Source: Methylococcaceae bacterium
GTDB lineage: Bacteria; Pseudomonadota; Gammaproteobacteria; Methylococcales; Methylomonadaceae
Direction: 5' to 3'
Assembly: GCA_947484105.1 (NCBI GenBank)
Contig: CANKON010000032.1
Span: forward strand, 1-9,775
DNA: 9,775 nt
The notes under the pieces were generated by a model. The model was not told the origin of the DNA, made no database searches, and saw nothing but the letters and a program-made list of their open reading frames with translations. This document shows positions 1 to 6,247 of the stretch, in pieces (position 1 is the first letter of the stretch; each line of letters opens with the position of its first letter). Made by a program: the position numbers and the translations under genes.

Positions 1-28
1 TATCAATGGCGTTCAGAAATTTTTTCAT
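1..28 (-). CDS. 5' end of an unidentified minus-strand gene (partial)
   Basis: Reading the minus strand, an ATG at 28-26 opens a frame giving MKKFLNAID before the window ends. A purine-rich GAGGGG (complement of 37-42) sits 8 bases upstream of it, which is good spacing for a ribosome binding site. The start lies about 30 bases beyond the stop codon of the HAD phosphatase gene on the same strand, so the two are probably co-transcribed. Nine residues are too few to name a family. The call rests only on the start codon, the binding site and the co-directional neighbour. Confidence 0.5.
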
Positions 29-57
29 AATTAAATCCCCTCATAAGGCATGTTTTT

Positions 58-885
58 TTAAAGAGCTTTTAGCTTTTCAGTCACTTCTTGTATATCTTCC
101 ATAATCCAAGTGGGTGCGTAATCGAGTGTTGTTAATTCTTCGCGCGTGGAAATTCCTGTTAAAACCAATAAACTGCGAATACCTGCATTTACTGCACCGA
201 GAATATCAGTGTTTAATCTGTCGCCAATTGCAATGGTTTCTGCGGGATCAACGCCTAATAAAGCAATTGCTTGTTGATACATAATCGGTTCAGGCTTTCC
301 AACCACCGTTGGTGCAACATCGGTTGCTGCTTGAATTGCCGCCAAAATTGCGCCATTGCCATGAGTAATGCCGCGTTCAGTTGGCAAAGTAACATCCGCA
401 TTTGTGCCGACAAATTTTGCTCCCGCACGAATATTTAACGTTGCAGTCGCCAATTTATCCCACGACAAATTTTTATCTAATCCACATACCACAATATCTG
501 CACCTGCATTCGGTGTTTCTGGGGTGTTAATTTCATAAATATCAGTCAGAGTGAAACCTTTTTCTAGCAATGGTCTTTTTGCACCTTCGGCACCGATGAC
601 AAACACTCGTGTTTCTGCTGGATTATGTTGCTGAGCAAGGTACAACGCCGTTGCCATACTGGAAGTAAGAATTTCACTCTGTGCAACAGTTACCCCCATC
701 CGCGCCAATTTTGCCACATATTCATCTTGTGTCATTCCTGCATTGTTTGTTGCCAAAATAAAAGGCAATTTTTTATCACGCAGAAGTTGAAAAAATGGCA
801 CTAATCCCGGCAAAGGCTGTTCGCCATGCCATAACACACCATCCATGTCGATGATAAGAGCGCGGATATTGGTAAAGTTTTGCAT
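58..885 (-). CDS. HAD superfamily subfamily IIA (NagD-like) sugar-phosphate phosphatase
   Basis: A 275-residue cytosolic HAD-type phosphohydrolase, a normal length for the NagD / p-nitrophenylphosphatase group. The nucleophile motif is DMDGVL, with catalytic aspartates at D13 and D15. Motif II is TNN (46-48), the motif III lysine is in GKPEP (196-200), and the metal-binding motif IV is GDRLNTD (221-227). The region between about 75 and 190 is the C2-type cap that selects substrate. Family members dephosphorylate sugar phosphates, nucleotides or phosphoglycolate, so the exact substrate cannot be read from sequence. The gene is divergent from the RuMP genes across a 658-bp gap. A housekeeping role in removing unwanted sugar phosphates is possible but unproven. 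The start codon at 885 has only a weak upstream purine run (GAG about 10 bases away). No clear terminator follows, and a further minus-strand gene begins about 30 bases downstream. Confidence 0.88.
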   Translation of the reverse strand: MQNFTNIRALIIDMDGVLWHGEQPLPGLVPFFQLLRDKKLPFILATNNAGMTQDEYVAKLARMGVTVAQSEILTSSMATALYLAQQHNPAETRVFVIGAEGAKRPLLEKGFTLTDIYEINTPETPNAGADIVVCGLDKNLSWDKLATATLNIRAGAKFVGTNADVTLPTERGITHGNGAILAAIQAATDVAPTVVGKPEPIMYQQAIALLGVDPAETIAIGDRLNTDILGAVNAGIRSLLVLTGISTREELTTLDYAPTWIMEDIQEVTEKLKAL

Positions 886-911
886 AGAAGTAAATCTCGT
901 TTGATATGAAG

Positions 912-930
912 GGTAAGATTTAAGTTTACC
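912..930. promoter_or_regulatory. Imperfect 19-bp palindrome, candidate operator
   Basis: GGTAA at 912-916 is mirrored by TTACC at 926-930, with a partly symmetric TTTAA core; 14 of the 18 non-central bases fit two-fold symmetry. It lies 27 bases upstream of the HAD start codon, where a repressor or activator site would be expected. No regulator family can be assigned, and symmetry of this degree can occur by chance in AT-rich DNA. Confidence 0.3.
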
Positions 931-1424
931 TTAAAAATATACGCTTGTGGCTTTAGATTTTTGCAGAAAAAAAGCAAGCATCCAGCCATTTATTATTTTT
1001 GTTTTTTGGAAAATATTTAAAATGAACAGAGAATGAACCAGAATTTAAATGTAGGTGGTTTTGCCGCTTCTTTACCTTAAACCGCAACAAATGCCGGAAA
1101 AATTTTAAAAAAATATTCAATATGAGCGTTAGCGGAATTTACAACACTTGTTGTTTTTTTGTTATTATTTTCGCTATTTAGCAAAAGTCTTTTATATTCA
1201 GATATTTATAAAAAACATTGACTCTACGCTGTTTTGCTTGGTTCAGCAGCAGCAAGCTAGCAACGTAACCCTTTGAAATATAATTTTTTACAGCCATTCA
1301 ACAGAGGATTTTATCTAGCAATTAGCAACTAAAAGTTGGCAAATAATATGCTTTTTAAATTCAAAACATAACTTTGAGCTTATAGTGTTATTGCCAATAT
1401 TAAATTGCGATTTCCTGTCCGCTT

Positions 1425-1485
1425 AGCTGTGCTTGATTCCTAATCAGCTTGGGCATTGACAGCCATGCCCTTTCTACTTTACAGT
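1425..1485 (+). promoter_or_regulatory. Candidate sigma-70 promoter of hxlA with upstream inverted repeats
   Basis: A perfect -35 hexamer TTGACA (1456-1461) is followed after 18 bases by TACAGT (1480-1485), which matches four of six positions of the -10 consensus. This predicts a start of transcription near 1492 and a leader of about 50 bases. Immediately upstream are nested inverted repeats: AGCTG (1425-1429) with CAGCT (1445-1449), and TGATT with AATCA inside it around a three-base centre. That is a natural position for an activator site. A TATAAT at 1516-1521 is a competing -10, but it has no fitting -35 and would leave little room before the ribosome binding site. Confidence 0.55.
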
Positions 1486-1543
1486 TACCCCCGCATAAAC
1501 AAGTATGTAACCAACTATAATATAACCAATCGGAGCACATATC

Positions 1544-2185
1544 ATGGCAAAACCATTAATACAAATGGCATTAGATTCATTAGATTTCGACGCAACTGTC
1601 GCATTAGCAGCAACTGTTGCACCTTATGTTGATATTTTTGAAATCGGAACTCCATGTATTAAACACAATGGCGTTAAGCTGGTTAAAGCATTAAGAGAAA
1701 AATTCCCAAGCCATCTGTTGTTAGTTGACTTAAAAACTATGGATGCTGGTGAATACGAAGCAACTCCTTTCTATGCTGCTGGCGCTGACATTTGTACAGT
1801 TTTAGGCGTATCTGGTCTTGCAACTTGCACTGGCGTTATCAAAGCTGCAAAAGCTCATGGTGCAGAAGCGCAAATTGACTTGATTAACGTTGATGACAAA
1901 GTAGCTTGCGCACGTGCAACTGTTGCTGCTGGTGCTCAAATCATGGGTATTCACACAGGTTTGGATGCACAAGCTGCAGGTCACACTCCTTTTGCAGACT
2001 TAAATGCTATTGCAGCATTAGGTTTACCAGTTAGAATTTCAGTTGCTGGCGGTATTAAAGCATCTACAGTTCAAAACGTAGTAAGAGCAGGCGCACACAT
2101 TATCGTTGTTGGTGCTGCAATTTACGGTGCACCATGCCCTGCAACAGCTGCAAAAGAGATTCGTGATTTAGCTAATGCTGCATGA
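1544..2185 (+). CDS. hxlA: 3-hexulose-6-phosphate synthase
   Basis: This enzyme performs the key formaldehyde-fixing step of the RuMP cycle, aldol condensation of formaldehyde with D-ribulose 5-phosphate to 3-hexulose 6-phosphate, in the cytosol. The 213-residue length is typical of the stand-alone enzyme. It is a (beta/alpha)8 barrel of the orotidine-phosphate-decarboxylase superfamily. The signature DLKTMDAG (62-69) carries the DxKxxD catalytic and metal-binding residues D62, K64 and D67. ADICTVLGVSG (81-91) is a typical barrel strand, and the phosphate-binding end is formed by VAGGIKAST (167-175) and VVGAAIYGA (188-196). GGAG at 1532-1535 lies eight bases before the ATG and supports this start. 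hxlB follows after 12 bases, so the pair is one operon. A strong promoter candidate lies just upstream, consistent with the high expression expected of this enzyme in a RuMP methylotroph. Confidence 0.97.
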   Translation: MAKPLIQMALDSLDFDATVALAATVAPYVDIFEIGTPCIKHNGVKLVKALREKFPSHLLLVDLKTMDAGEYEATPFYAAGADICTVLGVSGLATCTGVIKAAKAHGAEAQIDLINVDDKVACARATVAAGAQIMGIHTGLDAQAAGHTPFADLNAIAALGLPVRISVAGGIKASTVQNVVRAGAHIIVVGAAIYGAPCPATAAKEIRDLANAA

Positions 2186-2197
2186 ATAGGTAACCCC

Positions 2198-2731
2198 ATG
2201 CATCAGCAACTCATTTTAGACAAAATCACAAGTATTTTAACAGCAACCAATGATTCTTATGATGAAAAGTTAGTTGGAATGCTTGACAAGGCTTCACGCA
2301 TTTTTGTCTCTGGCGCAGGACGTTCAAAATTAGTTGGCAGCTTTTTTGCCATGCGACTCATGCACAGCGGCTACGATGTAAGTTTCGTAGGTGAAATCGT
2401 GACACCGAGTATCAAACGCGGTGATTTATTGATTGTAATTTCTGGTTCTGGTGAAACAGAACAATTGCTAGCATTCACAAAAAAAGCGAAAGAAGTCGGT
2501 GCTGAGATTGTATTAATTTCGGCAAAAAGCAGCTCTACTATTGGCGATTTAGCTGACAACGTTTTCCAAATCGGCAGTGCAGAACAATACGGTAAAGTCA
2601 AAGGTATGCCTATGGGTACTGTCTTTGAACTATCTACGTTAGTTTTTCTAGAAGCTATGATTTCTCATGTAATTCATGAGAAAGGTATTGCTGAAGAAGA
2701 AATGAGAGCTAGACACGCTAACTTGGAATAA
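2198..2731 (+). CDS. hxlB: 6-phospho-3-hexuloisomerase
   Basis: Isomerises 3-hexulose 6-phosphate to fructose 6-phosphate, the second RuMP-specific step, completing formaldehyde fixation begun by HxlA. The 177-residue protein is a single SIS (sugar isomerase) domain of usual length. The SIS phosphate-binding segments are visible as FVSGAGRSKLVG (36-47) and VISGSGETEQ (80-89). The conserved tail region MPMGTVFE (137-144) supplies a candidate catalytic glutamate, E144. The start lies 12 bases after the hxlA stop, with AGGT about eight bases before the ATG, so translation is probably linked to hxlA. Here the two activities are separate genes, rather than the Hps-Phi fusion that some methanotrophs also carry. 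A hairpin follows directly after the stop. Confidence 0.96.
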   Translation: MHQQLILDKITSILTATNDSYDEKLVGMLDKASRIFVSGAGRSKLVGSFFAMRLMHSGYDVSFVGEIVTPSIKRGDLLIVISGSGETEQLLAFTKKAKEVGAEIVLISAKSSSTIGDLADNVFQIGSAEQYGKVKGMPMGTVFELSTLVFLEAMISHVIHEKGIAEEEMRARHANLE

Positions 2732-2737
2732 TGCTGA

Positions 2738-2771
2738 AAAGAACGGGTGGCTTTTGCGTCACTCGTTCTTT
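2738..2771 (+). terminator. Hairpin after hxlB, probable leaky terminator or processing site
   Basis: The arms at 2738-2751 and 2758-2771 form a 14-bp stem that is complete if two G-U pairs are allowed, closing a six-base loop. The following T-run is short and interrupted (TTTACTCTTT), so termination is likely partial. Such a hairpin would let hxlA-hxlB RNA outnumber the tkt message, either by attenuation or by protecting the 3' end. Confidence 0.65.
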
Positions 2772-2865
2772 ACTCTTTAATAGAGAACGCAAAACATCAA
2801 AAATATAGTGATAAAGTCGCCCGCTGATAAAAATCACCTCTTAAATAACTTACCAAACATTAATG

Positions 2866-2871
2866 AAGGAG
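2866..2871 (+). promoter_or_regulatory. Ribosome binding site deciding the tkt start
   Basis: AAGGAG is followed after six bases by the ATG at 2878. An in-frame ATG at 2863 lies immediately before this binding site and would use it as coding sequence (MKEKN), so 2878 is the better start. The protein then begins [19 protein letters not shown], as transketolases do. Confidence 0.85.
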
Positions 2872-2877
2872 AAGAAT

Positions 2878-4863
2878 ATGACTTCGCGTAGAACATTAGC
2901 GAACGCCATACGCGCTTTAAGCATGGATGCTGTACAGAAAGCAAACTCTGGACACCCCGGTGCGCCAATGGGAATGGCGGATATTGCCGAGGTTTTGTGG
3001 AATGACCATTTGAGTCATAATCCAACCAATCCAAACTGGTCAAACCGTGACCGTTTTGTTCTTTCTAACGGTCATGGCTCAATGCTAATTTATTCATTGC
3101 TGCATTTGAGCGGTTATGATTTACCCATGGCAGAGCTTGCTTCTTTCCGTCAATTACATTCAAAATGTGCAGGACATCCTGAATACGGTTATGCGCCAGG
3201 CATTGAAACAACGACAGGTCCTTTAGGTCAAGGTATTACCAACGGCGTTGGTTTTGCAATGGCTGAAAAATTATTAGCACATCAATTCAACAAACCAGGT
3301 CACGAAATCGTTGATCACCATACTTATGTTTTCATGGGTGATGGCTGTTTGATGGAAGGTGTTTCACACGAAGCGTGTGCGCTTGCGGGAACTTGGGGCT
3401 TAGGTAAATTGGTTGCATTCTGGGATGATAACAACATTTCAATCGACGGTCACATTGATGGCTGGTACACCGATGACACTGTAAAACGTTTTGAAGCCTA
3501 CGGCTGGCACGTTCAATCGGTTGATGGTCACGATTCAGACGCAATTAACGCGGCAATCACAGCGGCAAAAGCGGTAACTGATAAACCGTCAATGATTTGC
3601 TGCAAAACTATCATTGGTTTTGGTTCACCAAACAAAAGCGGCAGTCACGATTGCCACGGTGCGGCATTAGGTTTAGAAGAAGTTGCCCTAACTCGTAAAG
3701 AATTAGGCTGGACACACGAACCATTTGTTATTCCTGAAAACGTTTATGCGGGTTGGGATGCAAAAGCAAAAGGCGCGACTGTTGAAAAAGCATGGGACGA
3801 AAAATTTGCAGCTTACGCGGCAGCATTCCCAGCTGAAGCAGCAGAATTCAAACGTCGTACAGCAGGTGAATTGCCAGCGAACTGGAAATCAGTTACTGAC
3901 GCATTCATCAAGGCTACTAACGAAAAAGGCGAAAACTTAGCATCACGTCAAGCGTCGCAAAAAGCGATTGCTGGTTTAGCTGAAGTTTTACCTGAATTCT
4001 TAGGTGGTTCTGCGGATTTGACGGGTTCAAACTTAACAAGCTGCGCAAGTTTCAAACACGTTAGCGGTAAAGAGCCAGGCAACTATATTTCTTACGGTGT
4101 ACGCGAATTTGGTATGTACGCAATCATGAATGGTATGGCGTTGCACGGTGGTTTGTTACCATTCGGCGGCACATTCCACATGTTCTCAGACTACGCGAAA
4201 AGCGCGTTGCGTATGGCAGCGTTGATGAAAATTCAAACTATCGCCGTTTTGACCCACGATTCAATCGGTCAAGGCGAAGACGGTCCAACGCATCAGCCAA
4301 TCGAAAATACTTCTGCAATGCGTTACATTCCAAATATGGACGTATGGCGACCTGCTGATGCGACTGAAACAGCTGTTTCTTGGGTTGCAGCGGTTGAACG
4401 TAAAAATGGTCCAACCAGTTTGGTATTAAGTCGCCAAGGCATTAACGCAATTCCGCACGATGACGCGCAAATTGCTGCTATGCGTAAAGGTGCTTATGTG
4501 GTTTCAGAAGCGCAAGGCACGCCTGCTGTGATTTTAATTGCGACTGGTTCAGAAGTGACGTTAGCAATGAAATCTCAAGCGGCTTTAGCTGCGGAGGGCA
4601 TCAATGCTCGCGTGGTTTCTATGCCATCAACCAACGTTTTCGATCGTCAAGATCAAGCCTATAAAGACAGCGTTTTAACACCAGGTGTGAAACGTGTTGC
4701 GATTGAAGCGGGTATCACCGATTTCTGGCGCAAATATGTTGGCTTAGAAGGCGGTGTTGTTGGTATCGATACCTTCGGCGAATCAGCTCCAGGCAATGTG
4801 TTATTTGAACATTTCGGCTTCACGCCTGAAAACGTGGTCAAACACGTTAAAGCGGTGCTTTAA
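2878..4863 (+). CDS. tkt: Transketolase
   Basis: Thiamine-diphosphate enzyme that moves two-carbon units between sugar phosphates. In the RuMP cycle it helps rebuild ribulose 5-phosphate from fructose 6-phosphate and glyceraldehyde 3-phosphate. From the chosen start it is 661 residues, close to the 663 of E. coli TktA. Visible landmarks are H26 in [11 protein letters not shown]66 in SNGHGS, H100 in CAGHPEYG, and the thiamine-diphosphate/metal motif GDGCLMEG (154-161) through DDNN (183-186). Others are H257 and H260 in GSHDCHG, catalytic E410 in GVREFGM, and EDGPTHQP with H472. All expected catalytic residues are present. The C-terminal domain (from about 530) is complete, with ATGSEVTLA near its start. 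It follows hxlB by 146 bases that hold a hairpin. There is a weak TATAGT (2804-2809) but no clear -35, so it probably depends on read-through from the hxlA promoter. Confidence 0.97.
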   Translation: MTSRRTLANAIRALSMDAVQKANSGHPGAPMGMADIAEVLWNDHLSHNPTNPNWSNRDRFVLSNGHGSMLIYSLLHLSGYDLPMAELASFRQLHSKCAGHPEYGYAPGIETTTGPLGQGITNGVGFAMAEKLLAHQFNKPGHEIVDHHTYVFMGDGCLMEGVSHEACALAGTWGLGKLVAFWDDNNISIDGHIDGWYTDDTVKRFEAYGWHVQSVDGHDSDAINAAITAAKAVTDKPSMICCKTIIGFGSPNKSGSHDCHGAALGLEEVALTRKELGWTHEPFVIPENVYAGWDAKAKGATVEKAWDEKFAAYAAAFPAEAAEFKRRTAGELPANWKSVTDAFIKATNEKGENLASRQASQKAIAGLAEVLPEFLGGSADLTGSNLTSCASFKHVSGKEPGNYISYGVREFGMYAIMNGMALHGGLLPFGGTFHMFSDYAKSALRMAALMKIQTIAVLTHDSIGQGEDGPTHQPIENTSAMRYIPNMDVWRPADATETAVSWVAAVERKNGPTSLVLSRQGINAIPHDDAQIAAMRKGAYVVSEAQGTPAVILIATGSEVTLAMKSQAALAAEGINARVVSMPSTNVFDRQDQAYKDSVLTPGVKRVAIEAGITDFWRKYVGLEGGVVGIDTFGESAPGNVLFEHFGFTPENVVKHVKAVL

Positions 4864-4885
4864 TTTCTACATTTTTAGCACAAGT

Positions 4886-4913
4886 CCTCGCGCGTTAAAG
4901 CGTGCGAGGTTTT
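4886..4913 (+). terminator. Hairpin after tkt, weak terminator
   Basis: CCTCGCGCG (4886-4894) pairs with CGTGCGAGG (4901-4909) with one G-U pair, around the six-base loop TTAAAG, followed by TTTT. The stem is GC-rich and stable, but the T-run is short, so read-through into the next genes is likely. Only 30 bases separate it from the next start, which leaves no room for a separate promoter. It also covers an upstream GTG (4902), which makes that codon a poor start for the following gene. Confidence 0.7.
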
Positions 4914-4933
4914 GACTTCATAACTACAAAAAT

Positions 4934-4938
4934 AGGTG
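4934..4938 (+). promoter_or_regulatory. Ribosome binding site deciding a GTG start
   Basis: AGGTG lies five bases before a GTG at 4944. Starting there puts a standard signal peptide (KKNN, then a hydrophobic run, then ANA) right at the N-terminus. The longer in-frame start at 4902 is inside the hairpin and would add 14 unhelpful residues. An ATG at 4942 is in another frame and meets a stop at once. Confidence 0.7.
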
Positions 4939-4943
4939 TCAAT

Positions 4944-5588
4944 GTGAAAAAAAATAATTTACTCCAAGGTGCTATCGTTGCATTGTTAGTCGTAAGCCCA
5001 TTTGCGGCGAATGCAGGTCAATATCCAGCGGCAGATTTTGAGCCAAAAGTTTTATATCAAGATGAATCCGTAAAATCAACGCCTGCTCCAGCAGCGAAAG
5101 TGGCAGCTGCACCAGAAAAATCAGCGGCACCCGTCGCGGCAACCCCCGCTTCTGTTGTAGATTCAAAATATCCAGCGGCTGATTTTGAACCAAAGATTTT
5201 GTTTAAAGATGACAGCTACAAACCAACTAAATCAGCACCTGCGCCTGAATATAAAACTAGTGCTGGCGCGGTTATTATGGAACAAGCTGCCGAGAAAAAA
5301 GCAGAAAAAGAAGGCGATAACAGCTTATTTTTATTGTTGGGTGCGTTAGCTGTAGCAGGTTTTGCGGCATCAAGATGCCCTAAATTTAATGGATCGGCAA
5401 CTTCAAATGACACAGTTTATGCGAATCGTGAAACAGGTGTTACTCGTTATTTAAATGCTCGCGTTCCTAAAGTTTCAGGTGTGACTAAATATCTCGAACG
5501 CGCTGGAAAACCAACGAATGTTGCGCGTTATATTGCAAAACAAAACATTGCACAAAAAGCGGCTCAAAACGATACAGATCGGGGGTAG
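4944..5588 (+). CDS. Unrecognised exported, membrane-anchored protein with YPAADFEPK repeats and [ST]xVx[KR]Y[LI] tail motifs
   Basis: I do not recognise a named family. The 214-residue protein, with GTG start, begins with a clear Sec signal: basic KKNN, a hydrophobic stretch, and ANA at 22-24 as a likely cleavage site. Next is an Ala/Pro/Lys-rich, probably disordered segment holding two copies of YPAADFEPK (27-35 and 76-84), each followed by a similar acidic stretch. A charged segment (EKKAEKEGD) precedes one hydrophobic helix (127-142), followed by basic residues. The positive-inside rule therefore places residues after about 143 in the cytoplasm. That tail has three copies of a short motif: TGVTRYL (164-170), SGVTKYL (178-184) and TNVARYI (191-197). 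The next gene begins two bases after the stop and carries nine more copies. Lying between tkt and tal, it is probably linked to the RuMP enzymes. A membrane tether is my inference, and an envelope function unrelated to C1 metabolism remains possible. Confidence 0.85.
   Translation: MKKNNLLQGAIVALLVVSPFAANAGQYPAADFEPKVLYQDESVKSTPAPAAKVAAAPEKSAAPVAATPASVVDSKYPAADFEPKILFKDDSYKPTKSAPAPEYKTSAGAVIMEQAAEKKAEKEGDNSLFLLLGALAVAGFAASRCPKFNGSATSNDTVYANRETGVTRYLNARVPKVSGVTKYLERAGKPTNVARYIAKQNIAQKAAQNDTDRG
5022..5228 (+). repeat. Two-copy YPAADFEPK protein repeat
   Basis: The stretches 5022-5081 and 5169-5228 encode two related 20-residue units starting YPAADFEPK and continuing with [VI]L[YF][QK]D[ED]S. 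The DNA is also similar (both begin TATCCAGCGGC), pointing to internal duplication. Nine identical residues in the core after duplication suggest a conserved binding sequence on the predicted periplasmic side. Confidence 0.85.
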
Positions 5589-6199
5589 TCATGGGCTTTT
5601 TCTCAAGTCTTTTTGGTGGGTATTCTGAAGACGCTTATAGTAGCTCAACAACACGCAATGCAATTGTTTCTGTTTCTGATTCATCAGATGGACAAACAGG
5701 TGTTAGTCGTTATTTAGAAAATCAACCTGCTGGTTTGAGCAGCGTTGAAAAATATCTAAAAGCACAAGAACAAAATCAAACAAGTGGCGTTGCAAAGTAT
5801 TTAGCGCGTCAAGCGATTGCAGAACGTAACAAACCCGTTGTTGTTTTGTCTGGTGTTGAAAAATACTTAAAAAATAACAAAGACAGCGCACCAATCATGG
5901 TGAAAAAAACAACTGGTGTGGAAAAGTATTTAACAATACAAGATAAAACACCGATGAGTCGTGTTGAAAAATATGCGTTACAAAAAGCGATTGCAGAGCG
6001 TAATGCACCTGCAAAGCCTAAAGTGACTCGTGTTGAAAGTTATTTACAAAGTCTTCCAGAAACGACAACTAGCAGTGTGAGTAAGTATTTAGCAAAGCAA
6101 CAAGCAATCGTAGCTGCCACGCAAGCAAAAGCAGAAATTGCTATCGTGGTTGAATCTATTGTGAATGACGTGGCTTTGACAGGCGTAGAAAAGTATTTG
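5433..6199 (+). repeat. Twelve-copy [ST]xVx[KR]Y[LI] short motif array across two genes
   Basis: Three copies occur in the tail of the membrane protein and nine in the following protein. Typical forms are TGVEKYL, SGVAKYL, SSVSKYL and TGVSRYL. The valine and tyrosine are invariant. The only departures from the basic-Tyr-Leu/Ile ending are SRVEKYA and TRVESYL in the second protein. Copies are spaced 13-15 residues or 21-23 residues apart, except for the last gap of 36. DNA around the copies differs, so this is selection on protein sequence and not a fresh tandem repeat. Confidence 0.9.
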
Positions 6200-6214
6200 A
6201 AAGCACAACGCTAA
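5591..6214 (+). CDS. Unrecognised soluble protein with nine [ST]xVx[KR]YL motifs
   Basis: I do not recognise a named family. The 207-residue protein has no signal peptide and no membrane helix, although MGFFSSLFGG at the N-terminus is a short hydrophobic, Gly-rich start that could touch a membrane or a partner. The rest is built of short motifs at 36-42, 50-56, 65-71, 87-93, 108-114, 123-129, 146-152, 161-167 and 197-203, joined by polar linkers rich in Gln, Lys, Ala and Thr. AIAERN recurs after two of them (75-80 and 133-138). There is no globular domain that I can see. The start is fixed by GGGGG (5581-5585) overlapping the preceding stop, with a two-base gap, so the pair is translationally coupled. 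tal follows after 33 bases. A multivalent linker or scaffold for RuMP enzymes is an inference from layout and context. Confidence 0.87.
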   Translation: MGFFSSLFGGYSEDAYSSSTTRNAIVSVSDSSDGQTGVSRYLENQPAGLSSVEKYLKAQEQNQTSGVAKYLARQAIAERNKPVVVLSGVEKYLKNNKDSAPIMVKKTTGVEKYLTIQDKTPMSRVEKYALQKAIAERNAPAKPKVTRVESYLQSLPETTTSSVSKYLAKQQAIVAATQAKAEIAIVVESIVNDVALTGVEKYLKAQR

Positions 6215-6247
6215 ACTCTATTTTTAAACTTTAAAGCAGGTACTTAA

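Larger units (their letters stand above)
886..1543. other. Long AT-rich intergenic region between divergent HAD gene and hxlA
   Basis: About 660 bp with no credible gene; the longest ATG frames seen, at 1033 and 1122, are 15 and 19 codons and lack good ribosome binding sites. It contains an imperfect palindrome at 912-930 near the HAD start. It also contains a small AT-rich hairpin (ACAAC at 1141-1145 pairing with GTTGT at 1150-1154) followed by six T residues. A five-base hairpin (CAACT/AGTTG) lies around 1326-1338. The hxlA promoter candidate is at 1456-1485. The length exceeds what two simple promoters need, so regulatory sites or a small RNA could be hidden here, but none can be shown. 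Confidence 0.7.

Noticed and set aside
941..965. Possible sigma-54 promoter (TGGC...TTGC)
   Set aside because: The spacing between the GG and GC pairs is 12 bases instead of the required 10.
801..989. 62-codon minus-strand frame overlapping the start of the HAD gene
   Set aside because: It overlaps the well-supported HAD gene in another frame and its sequence has no recognisable domain.
1033..1080. 15-codon frame (starts MNQNLNVGG) in the intergenic region
   Set aside because: Too short, with only a weak purine run upstream and no likeness to a known leader peptide.
1122..1181. 19-codon hydrophobic frame (starts MSVSGIYNT)
   Set aside because: No ribosome binding site; the hydrophobic codons come from T-rich DNA next to the small hairpin.
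1218..1246. TTGACT as a second -35 box upstream of hxlA
   Set aside because: No acceptable -10 hexamer occurs at 16-19 bases downstream.
4902..4943. Longer start (GTG at 4902) for the membrane-anchored repeat protein
   Set aside because: The codon is inside the hairpin after tkt and would bury the signal peptide behind 14 extra residues; GTG 4944 has a better-placed binding site.
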